DNA of 5,047 bases from Acidobacteriota bacterium (GTDB lineage: Bacteria > Acidobacteriota > Terriglobia > Terriglobales > Acidobacteriaceae). The stretch spans positions 1 to 5,047 of the forward strand of contig JAJZHR010000232.1 in the NCBI GenBank assembly GCA_021810815.1. The letters run 5' to 3'. Shown here in pieces: positions 1 to 4,547 of the stretch. The notes beneath the pieces are model-generated. The model had not been told where the DNA came from, made no database searches, and saw only the letters and a list, made by a program, of their open reading frames with translations. The first letter of the stretch is position 1. Every line of letters starts with the position of its first letter. The position numbers and the translations under genes are program-made.

Positions 1-939
1 CAGTACATCGGCGGCGTCGAGCACGCGATTCTTCACCTGATCTATTCGCGCTTCTGGACGAAGGTGATGCGCGACCTTGGGTTGGTGAAGAACGACGAGC
101 CGGCGAAGCGCCTGTTCACGCAGGGGATGGTGATCAAGGACGGGGCGAAGATGTCGAAGTCGAAGGGCAATGTGATCTCGCCCGACGACATGATCGCGCG
201 CTACGGGGCGGACTCGACGCGCATGTATTCGCTGTTTGCTGCGCCGCCGGACCGGGACCTGGACTGGCAGGAGGACGGCGTTGCGGGCGTGAGCCGCTTC
301 CTTTCGCGCGTCTACCGGTTCGCGATGAAGTATGCCGCGCGGGCGAAGGCGGGGTCGGCGACGGAAGTTGCGGCGAGCGCGGAGACGGCGGTCGGGTTGA
401 GCGCGGAGAACTCTGCGGCGGCGAAGGACCTGCTGCGCAAGCTGCACCAGACCATCGCGAAGATCACCATGGACTTCAGCGGGCGTTGGCACTTCAACAC
501 CTGCATCGCGGCCATCATGGAGCTGGTGAACGAGTGCGTCGCGGCGGAGGCTTCGATCGACGCGGGCAAGGTTCCGGACGCTGTGCTGGCGGCTCTGCTG
601 CGCGATCTGGCGCTGCTGCTGGCTCCGTTCGCGCCGTTCCTGGCGCAGGAGCTTTGGGAAGAGATTGGGTGCGAGGGAGCTATCTTCCGGCAGCCGTGGC
701 CGGTTGCCAGCGAAGATCTGGCGCGCGAGGACAGCATCCAGATTCCGGTGCAGATCAATGGCAAGCTGGTCATCGTGATCTCGATTCCGGCAGGCAGCGC
801 GGAGGCGGAGGTGCGCGAGGCTGCCCTTGCGGACGCGAAGGTGAAGGCGCGCATCGCAGCCCTGGCCGCGGAAGGCAGGCAGGTGGCGAAGGTGCTGGTG
901 GTGCCCGGAAAACTGGTGAACCTGGTGGTGAAGGGATGA
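1..939 (+). CDS. leuS: Leucyl-tRNA synthetase, C-terminal part (5' end outside the window)
   Basis: Cytoplasmic class I aminoacyl-tRNA synthetase that charges tRNA-Leu with leucine using ATP. The frame is open from base 1, so the gene starts upstream; the visible part is 312 residues, about the last third of an enzyme usually near 820-880 residues. It opens with QYIGGVEHAILHL, the conserved LeuRS segment in the C-terminal half of the Rossmann catalytic core. The class I signature KMSKS follows at visible residues 50-54 (bases 148-162), continuing as KGNVISPDDMI. The helical anticodon-binding domain comes next (WHFNTCIAAIMELVNE, then LLLAPFAPFLAQELWE), and then the small C-terminal domain that contacts the tRNA elbow, ending VPGKLVNLVVKG as in bacterial LeuRS. 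An Ala/Glu/Ser-rich stretch at about residues 110-140 looks like a lineage-specific linker. The ATG at 64 is internal, because conserved core sequence precedes it. The stop overlaps the next start (ATGA at 936-939). Identification is secure. Confidence 0.97.
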   Translation, partial: QYIGGVEHAILHLIYSRFWTKVMRDLGLVKNDEPAKRLFTQGMVIKDGAKMSKSKGNVISPDDMIARYGADSTRMYSLFAAPPDRDLDWQEDGVAGVSRFLSRVYRFAMKYAARAKAGSATEVAASAETAVGLSAENSAAAKDLLRKLHQTIAKITMDFSGRWHFNTCIAAIMELVNECVAAEASIDAGKVPDAVLAALLRDLALLLAPFAPFLAQELWEEIGCEGAIFRQPWPVASEDLAREDSIQIPVQINGKLVIVISIPAGSAEAEVREAALADAKVKARIAALAAEGRQVAKVLVVPGKLVNLVVKG

Positions 940-1877
940 CGCACGCCGTTCCCGTGCGGGGAACGCAAACGTTCATCGAGACGCTGCGCGGCTGCTGGCG
1001 GCGGCCCTCGCTCACAGCGCTCGAAGTGCTCTGGCGGTGGACGTTCGGCATACCGGTGCTGTGGATTCTCGGGACGAACGCGTGGACCATCATCCACTCC
1101 GTGCCGCTGGAGCACACCGGCATCAGCCATTTGAGCCTGCTGGATCCGATCGGCGCGGCCCAGATCCTTGCCGACGCGAGCCTGCTGCTGATCCCCCCGG
1201 CGCTGGCGGTGGCGCACTGGCTGGCTCCGCTGCTGATCGGCCTGTGGGCCATCGCCGCAGGACTTGGGCGGGTGCTGGTGCTGTGGCGGGTGCGACAGCT
1301 CTATCCGCAGCTTGCGCCGCTGCAACTGAAGCCGATCACGCTCATCCTTCTGCAGGTGGTGCGGACGGTGGCGCTGGCAGCCACGTTCGTCGCATGGTTC
1401 GCAGGCATCCAGTGGGCGGCAGGCATTGCCGTCGTCAGCAAAATCCAACTGGATCAGCCGGCGAACCTGGTGCAGTACGCTGGCCTGGTCATCGTCATCT
1501 CGCTGGGCCTGTTCACCTTCTGGTCGGTGGTCAGCTGGATCTTCTCCGCAGCCCCGATGCTGGCCGCCATCCGTGGGACGGGATTCTTCAGGAGCCTGCG
1601 CGACGCATTTTTCCTGGGGCCGCTCACGGGCAAGCTGGTGGAGATCAACCTGGTGCTTGGGATCGTGAAGCTGGCGCTGCTGGTGCTGGCGATGGTGTTC
1701 TCCGCCTCTCCGATGCCGTTCGAGTCTGTCACGACGGACGTGTTCCTCCACTGGTGGTGGCTCGGCGTCGCCGTGCTCTACCTCATCGCGTCCGACTTCT
1801 TCCATGTAGCGCGGCAGGTCGGCTATCTGGAGCTTTGCCGGGCCTACGAGGCGCAAAAAGATTCTCCCCTTTCATAG
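936..1877 (+). CDS. Multi-pass inner-membrane protein of unknown function, coupled to leuS
   Basis: A 313-residue protein that I do not recognise as a named family. Start: the ATG at 936 overlaps the leuS TGA (ATGA), with a GGTGG-like ribosome site at 924-928, which suggests translational coupling. The first ~30 residues are polar and basic (GCWRRPSL). Hydrophobic stretches by eye lie at about residues 36-50, 82-108, 138-168 (perhaps two passes), 182-205, 236-257 and 272-287, giving roughly six membrane segments. Between them are amphipathic or basic loops such as LWRVRQLYP (116-124) and RGTGFFRSLRDAFF (213-226). The C-terminal tail (VARQVGYLELCRAYEAQKDSPLS) is polar and probably cytoplasmic. 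I see no catalytic motif, signal-peptide cleavage site or metal-binding cluster. The pattern of repeated hydrophobic helices with FR.L..A loops resembles uncharacterised DUF-type integral membrane proteins, but that is only an impression. High third-position GC like leuS indicates a resident gene. It is real: the reading frame is long, coupled and has membrane-protein composition. Confidence 0.85.
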   Translation: MTHAVPVRGTQTFIETLRGCWRRPSLTALEVLWRWTFGIPVLWILGTNAWTIIHSVPLEHTGISHLSLLDPIGAAQILADASLLLIPPALAVAHWLAPLLIGLWAIAAGLGRVLVLWRVRQLYPQLAPLQLKPITLILLQVVRTVALAATFVAWFAGIQWAAGIAVVSKIQLDQPANLVQYAGLVIVISLGLFTFWSVVSWIFSAAPMLAAIRGTGFFRSLRDAFFLGPLTGKLVEINLVLGIVKLALLVLAMVFSASPMPFESVTTDVFLHWWWLGVAVLYLIASDFFHVARQVGYLELCRAYEAQKDSPLS

Positions 1878-1896
1878 CCCGCCATAGCCGGGATTC

Positions 1897-1928
1897 GGCA
1901 TCTGACTCCCTTGAGTGCGGCGGATGCC
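1897..1928. repeat. Bulged hairpin / palindromic element between two membrane-protein genes
   Basis: GGCATCTG (1897-1904) pairs with CGGATGCC (1921-1928) through eight pairs, one of them G-T. Inside it ACTC (1905-1908) pairs with GAGT (1913-1916) around a CCTT loop, leaving GCGG (1917-1920) as a bulge. The result is a 12-pair interrupted hairpin filling the 79-nt gap between the upstream stop (1875-1877) and the next start (1957). No T-run follows (the next bases are C-rich), so it is a poor intrinsic terminator. It could be an RNA processing or stability element, or a degenerate copy of a dispersed GC-rich palindromic repeat. The pairing is seen directly; the role is inferred. Confidence 0.45.
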
Positions 1929-1944
1929 CCCCTTCTGCCCGCGC

Positions 1945-1950
1945 GGGAGA
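1945..1950 (+). promoter_or_regulatory. Ribosome binding site deciding the start of the 56-residue protein
   Basis: GGGAGA lies six bases before the ATG at 1957. The frame also contains a GTG at 1915 and an ATG at 1924, but neither has a purine-rich site at the right distance, and the extra residues they would add are polar and Pro/Cys/Arg-rich, and are encoded partly by the hairpin element. This site is why 1957 is chosen. Confidence 0.55.
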
Positions 1951-1956
1951 CTTCTC

Positions 1957-2127
1957 ATGACCTTTGCTATTTATGCCGTCGGCTACCTGATTTTGATCGC
2001 CGGGCTGGCTTACCTCGCCCACCTGATGCACATTCCCCAAGCGTATATTCTGGCTGGCTCCATCGTCCTGCTCGGCATCGGAATTGTGACCGGAGCGCAG
2101 AATACCCGGCAGAAGGACCCCAACTAA
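1957..2127 (+). CDS. Small two-pass membrane protein, 56 residues, unknown function
   Basis: Short gene with a good ribosome site (GGGAGA) before ATG 1957 and a TAA stop. The protein has a hydrophobic helix at about residues 3-21 (FAIYAVGYLILIAGLAYLA), a short turn containing HMHIP-like residues (HLMHIPQ, 22-28), a second helix at about 29-46 (AYILAGSIVLLGIGIVTG), and a polar tail QNTRQKDPN. This is a helical hairpin with both ends on the same side. The short basic/acidic tail carries two positive charges (Arg, Lys), which favours cytoplasmic ends. No signal-peptide cleavage site or enzymatic motif is visible. It sits 79 nt after a larger membrane-protein gene and 50 nt before guaA, so it may be co-transcribed with either. 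I do not recognise a named family; conserved small membrane proteins of this size are common and usually uncharacterised. The clean start, the membrane-helix composition and the fit into the gap make it likely to be real. Confidence 0.72.
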   Translation: MTFAIYAVGYLILIAGLAYLAHLMHIPQAYILAGSIVLLGIGIVTGAQNTRQKDPN

Positions 2128-2157
2128 GGCGCTCAGGCGAGCGCCGCAGCGGCTGCG
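2128..2157 (+). terminator. Two adjacent GC-rich hairpins after the 56-residue gene (weak terminator or guaA leader structure)
   Basis: Directly after the TAA stop (2125-2127), GGCGCT (2128-2133) pairs perfectly with AGCGCC (2140-2145) across a six-base loop. A second five-pair stem, CGCAG (2145-2149) with CTGCG (2153-2157), has a CGG loop. The second stem is followed by ATTTACACTT, which has only one short T stretch, so termination would be weak. If transcription continues into guaA, these stems form part of its leader. The stems are seen directly; the function is inferred. Confidence 0.35.
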
Positions 2158-2160
2158 ATT

Positions 2161-2166
2161 TACACT
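2161..2166 (+). promoter_or_regulatory. Possible -10 hexamer for guaA
   Basis: TACACT matches the sigma-70 -10 consensus at four of six positions, but I see no good -35 at the expected distance. It lies 11 bases before the GTG start of guaA, so a transcript begun from it would have almost no leader. This is weak evidence, offered mainly because guaA lacks a ribosome site. Confidence 0.2.
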
Positions 2167-2177
2167 TGATAGCAACC

Positions 2178-3740
2178 GTGAATACTTCCACCATCGTTAT
2201 CCTCGACTTCGGATCGCAGTACACGCAGCTGATCGCGCGCCGCATCCGCGAATTGAACGTCTTCTCTGTGGTGCTGCCCTGCACAGCGCCGCTGGCGGAA
2301 ATCTCCGCCCATCACCCGAAGGGCATCGTCCTCTCCGGCGGCCCCTCGTCCGTGTACGACGCGGACGCGCCTCCGGCCGACCCGGCTGTCCTCGCGCTCG
2401 GCGTGCCCGTGCTGGGCATCTGCTATGGGCTGCACTACATCGTCCATCATCTGGGCGGCAAGGTGCGGCCCAGCGACAAGCGCGAGTACGGCCACGCGGA
2501 GGTGAGCGTGCTGGACGGCGGGGTGCGGCTGTTCGCAGGTCTGCCCGAGACGCTGCAGGTGTGGATGTCGCACGGGGACGAGGCTCTGGAGCTACCGCCG
2601 GGATTCCGCCGCACGGCCGAGACATCGAACGCGCTGGCAGGGATTGCGGATGAAGAGCGGCGCATCTGGGCGGTGCAGTTCCACCCCGAAGTGCACCACT
2701 CGAAGCAGGGTACGGCGCTGCTGCGGAATTTCGTGTTCGATATCTGCGGCGCAAGCCCGGACTGGACCCCGGAGCTTTTCATCCAGGAGACGGTGGAGCG
2801 GGTGCGGGCGCAGGTGGGCAACGGGCACGCGATCTGCGGGCTGAGCGGCGGCGTGGACTCGTCGGTGGCGGCCGTGCTGGTGCATCGGGCTATCGGCGAC
2901 CGGCTGACCTGCGTGTTCGTGAACAACGGAGTTCTGCGCAAGGACGAGTTCGCGAAGGTGCAGAAGAATATGCGCGACAACCTCGGCCTGAAAGTGGTCG
3001 CGGTGGACGCGAGCGAGCGCTTCCTGTCGCGGCTGGCGGGCGTGACCGACCCGGAGCAGAAGCGCAAGATCATCGGGAACGAATTCATCTCCGTGTTCGA
3101 CGACGAGGCGGCGAAGATTTTCGCAGCGGAGAAGACTGCGGGCGAGCATGTGGCCTGGCTGGTGCAGGGGACGCTGTACCCGGACGTGATCGAGTCGTCG
3201 TCGGTGAAGGGGCCGTCGCAGACCATCAAGAGCCACCACAACGTGGGCGGCCTGCCAGCGGACATGAAGCTGAAGCTGATTGAGCCGCTGCGCGATTTGT
3301 TCAAGGACGAGGTCCGCCGCATTGGCCGCGACCTGCAAATGCCGGAGGACATCCTGGAGCGGCAGCCCTTCCCCGGGCCGGGCCTGGCGGTGCGCATCCT
3401 GGGCGAGGTGACGGCGGATCGTGTTGCGCTGCTGCAGGAGGCGGACGAGATTGTGGTGGCGGAGATCAAGGCCGCCGGGCTGTATCGGAAGATATGGCAG
3501 TCGTTCGCTGTGCTGCTGCCGGTGAAGTCGGTGGGCGTGATGGGGGACCAGCGGACGTATGCCTATACCTGCGCCATCCGGGCGGTCCACTCCGAAGATG
3601 GGATGACGGCGGACTGGGTGCCGCTGCCCTATGAAGTGCTGCGGACGATCTCCAGCCGCATTGTGAGCGAGGTGCGCGGCATCAATCGCGTGGTGTACGA
3701 CATTACATCGAAGCCGCCGGGAACGATTGAGTGGGAATAA
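2178..3740 (+). CDS. guaA: GMP synthase (glutamine-hydrolysing)
   Basis: Last step of GMP synthesis in the cytoplasm: XMP + ATP + glutamine gives GMP, AMP, PPi and glutamate. From GTG 2178 it is 520 residues, close to the usual ~510-525. Domain 1 is a class I glutamine amidotransferase: VILDFGSQYTQLIARRIREL (7-26), the SGGPSSVY loop (53-60), nucleophile Cys82 in GICYGLH, and FHPEV giving His169 and Glu171 of the triad. Domain 2 is the N-type ATP pyrophosphatase with P-loop LSGGVDSSV (222-230). The C-terminal dimerisation and XMP-binding domain includes RQPFPGPGLAVRILGE (395-410) and ends DITSKPPGTIEWE. The start is uncertain: no ATG is near and no clear ribosome site exists. GTG 2178 precedes TSTIVILDFGSQ and fits family length; a TTG at 2166 would add four residues. 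The frame stays open further upstream, but that part overlaps the 56-residue gene. Oddity: the Gln usually four residues after the catalytic Cys (CYGMQ) is His86 here. Function is secure. Confidence 0.97.
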   Translation: MNTSTIVILDFGSQYTQLIARRIRELNVFSVVLPCTAPLAEISAHHPKGIVLSGGPSSVYDADAPPADPAVLALGVPVLGICYGLHYIVHHLGGKVRPSDKREYGHAEVSVLDGGVRLFAGLPETLQVWMSHGDEALELPPGFRRTAETSNALAGIADEERRIWAVQFHPEVHHSKQGTALLRNFVFDICGASPDWTPELFIQETVERVRAQVGNGHAICGLSGGVDSSVAAVLVHRAIGDRLTCVFVNNGVLRKDEFAKVQKNMRDNLGLKVVAVDASERFLSRLAGVTDPEQKRKIIGNEFISVFDDEAAKIFAAEKTAGEHVAWLVQGTLYPDVIESSSVKGPSQTIKSHHNVGGLPADMKLKLIEPLRDLFKDEVRRIGRDLQMPEDILERQPFPGPGLAVRILGEVTADRVALLQEADEIVVAEIKAAGLYRKIWQSFAVLLPVKSVGVMGDQRTYAYTCAIRAVHSEDGMTADWVPLPYEVLRTISSRIVSEVRGINRVVYDITSKPPGTIEWE

Positions 3741-3772
3741 GCGGGCAGGGGTCTTTATCGGACCAGACCGCT
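3740..3772. other. Imperfect inverted repeats just after guaA
   Basis: GGTCT (3750-3754) and AGACC (3765-3769) form a perfect five-base inverted repeat, and AGCGG (3740-3744) mirrors CCGCT (3768-3772); the two overlap and cannot fully form together. They begin at the last base of the guaA stop codon and end 10 bases before the -10-like hexamer of the toxin-antitoxin pair. They could be a weak guaA 3' hairpin or part of the upstream operator region of vapBC. No T-run follows. Confidence 0.22.
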
Positions 3773-3782
3773 GGGGACGTGC

Positions 3783-3788
3783 CATAAT
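3783..3788 (+). promoter_or_regulatory. Probable -10 element of the toxin-antitoxin operon
   Basis: CATAAT matches TATAAT at five of six positions and lies in the 64-nt gap between guaA and vapB. No convincing -35 is seen 16-19 bases upstream. Transcription from it would start near 3794-3796, giving a very short leader that still includes all or most of the AGAGG ribosome site (3794-3798). Confidence 0.35.
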
Positions 3789-3798
3789 TCAGCAGAGG

Positions 3799-3822
3799 TG
3801 TCACATGGATGTAGAAGTGACA
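3799..3822. promoter_or_regulatory. Inverted repeat spanning the vapB start codon (candidate operator or translational hairpin)
   Basis: TGTCAC (3799-3804) and GTGACA (3817-3822) are perfect inverted repeats separated by 12 bases that begin with the ATG of vapB. AbrB/MazE-type antitoxins bind palindromes in their own promoter region as dimers, and this one lies just downstream of the predicted transcription start. In RNA the same arms would place the start codon in a hairpin loop next to the ribosome site. The repeat is seen directly; both roles are inferred. Confidence 0.35.
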
Positions 3823-4065
3823 GCGATGAGCGAAAATGGACGAATCGTGATTCCTGCGGCCTACAGGAAATCCATGGGGCTGAAGCCTGGCGAGGCCCTT
3901 GTGATGCGTATGGATGAGGACGGAATCCATATTCAGAGCCGGCGCCAGGCGCTGGCGCGCGCTCAGGCACAAGTGCGGAAATATGTGCCCGAAGGTGTGA
4001 GCCTTGTGGATGATCTGATTGCGGAGCGGCGCAGAGAGGCCAAGCGTGAGCAAGGCCGTTCTTGA
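3805..4065 (+). CDS. vapB: VapB-type antitoxin, AbrB/MazE swapped-hairpin DNA-binding family
   Basis: An 86-residue antitoxin expected to bind and neutralise the downstream PIN toxin and to repress the operon. The N-terminal ~45 residues have the AbrB/SpoVT swapped-hairpin pattern: VTAMSENGRIVIPAAYRKSMGLKPGEAL followed by VMRMDEDGIHIQS, with the typical G-R-I-V-I-P core (12-17) and the L-K-P-G-E turn. The C-terminal half (46-86) is helical and strongly charged (RRQALARAQAQVRKYVPEG, then DDLIAERRREAKRE), the part that wraps around the toxin in VapB proteins. Start: ATG 3805 has AGAGG six bases upstream; the ATG at 3826 would clip the first strand and has no ribosome site. The gene overlaps the toxin gene by 20 nt. 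Hand count gives G or C at about 52 of 86 third codon positions, clearly lower than in leuS, which suggests acquisition by transfer. The family is well supported; the vapB label rests on the PIN partner. Confidence 0.88.
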   Translation: MDVEVTAMSENGRIVIPAAYRKSMGLKPGEALVMRMDEDGIHIQSRRQALARAQAQVRKYVPEGVSLVDDLIAERRREAKREQGRS

Positions 4066-4444
4066 CACTTCGGCGATTCTGGCCGTCATCAACCAAGAGC
4101 GCGGCGCCGAACGCGTTGCCGATCTGCTCGCCGATCCCAAGGCTGAGCTGCTGATCGGGACGGTGAACCTGTCCGAGGCGCACGCCGTGATGGTGAATCG
4201 AGGCGTGCCCGAGCGCGAGGCGTGGGGGTTTCTTGCAGGGTTCGAGGCCATCGTCGTTCCGTTCGATGTTGGATTGGCCAGAGCCTCCGGAAAGATGATC
4301 GCCCAGACACGCAAGCTTGGACTTTCGCTGGGCGACCGGGCGTGCATCGCCATTGGCCTGCGCGAACGCTGCCCCGTTCTCACGGCTGATCGGGCATGGG
4401 GACGACTCAAGATGGGCGTGGAGATCGAGCTGATTCGGGATTGA
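4046..4444 (+). CDS. vapC: VapC-type toxin, PIN-domain ribonuclease
   Basis: A 132-residue PIN-domain protein, the expected size for VapC toxins, which cut tRNA or rRNA using Mg2+ or Mn2+ when freed from their antitoxin. All four conserved acidic positions are visible: Asp7 in AVLDTSAIL, Glu44 in NLSEAH, Asp97 in LSLGDRACIA, and Asp115 in VLTADRAW. The toxin is therefore predicted to be catalytically intact. Start: GTG 4046, giving VSKAVLDTSAIL, with GAGAGG at 4034-4039 six bases upstream. An in-frame ATG at 4019 would add nine residues not typical of the family and deepen the overlap. The 20-nt overlap with the antitoxin gene indicates one operon with coupled translation, antitoxin first. 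Third-position GC over the first 50 codons is about 80% by hand count, nearer the host than its partner. The RNA target cannot be told from the sequence. Confidence 0.92.
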   Translation: MSKAVLDTSAILAVINQERGAERVADLLADPKAELLIGTVNLSEAHAVMVNRGVPEREAWGFLAGFEAIVVPFDVGLARASGKMIAQTRKLGLSLGDRACIAIGLRERCPVLTADRAWGRLKMGVEIELIRD

Positions 4445-4491
4445 TCCGGGATTTGCTTCGGGCATTGTCCGGGACTGTCCGGCGATCCGGA
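4434..4491 (+). repeat. Cluster of six TYCGG(G) direct repeats at the vapC 3' end
   Basis: The motif T(T/C)CGG, mostly followed by G, occurs at 4434, 4445, 4457, 4468, 4478 and 4486, with start spacings of 11, 12, 11, 10 and 8 bases. The first four also share a following purine/AT-rich tail (GATT, GATTT, GCATT, GACT). The last two copies form a palindrome, TCCGG-CGAT-CCGGA (4478-4491). The first unit lies inside the end of vapC and the rest in the 103-nt gap before the glycosidase gene. It could be a regulator-binding array for the downstream gene, or decayed tandem duplication. The repeats are seen directly; the role is unknown. Confidence 0.5.
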
Positions 4492-4535
4492 AACAATCAG
4501 CCGACTCAGAGCGTATTGCCCCTGTCAGCCCAGGC

Positions 4536-4540
4536 AGAGG
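4536..4540 (+). promoter_or_regulatory. Ribosome binding site for the GTG-started glycosidase gene
   Basis: AGAGG ends seven bases before GTG 4548, a good distance, and it decides this start because the frame has no ATG until residue 86. The GTG is followed at once by an Arg-containing, then hydrophobic, signal-peptide-like stretch. Confidence 0.6.
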
Positions 4541-4547
4541 TGAGCAC

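Noticed and set aside
64..66. ATG at 64 as the start of leuS
   Set aside because: Conserved LeuRS core sequence (YIGGVEHAILHL) is encoded before it from base 1, so it is an internal Met.
312..1856. Long minus-strand open frame (514 residues) opposite leuS and the membrane gene
   Set aside because: Its product is rich in Arg, His, Gln and Pro with no domain sense, as expected opposite GC-rich coding DNA. The + strand holds a clear LeuRS and a coupled membrane protein.
1915..1956. GTG 1915 or ATG 1924 as the start of the small membrane protein
   Set aside because: No ribosome site at either, and the added residues are polar and fall partly in the hairpin element. ATG 1957 has GGGAGA at good spacing.
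1911..2177. Upstream extension of the guaA frame by about 89 residues
   Set aside because: It overlaps the 56-residue gene, has no family similarity, and GuaA normally begins close to the ILDFGSQ motif.
2592..3785. Long minus-strand open frame (397 residues) opposite guaA
   Set aside because: Same low-complexity His/Arg/Gln character and fully antisense to a family-length GuaA with all motifs.
4465..4496. Rho-independent terminator after vapC
   Set aside because: TTGT-CCGG can pair with CCGG-(AA)-ACAA, but no T-run follows on either strand; the direct-repeat description explains the region better.
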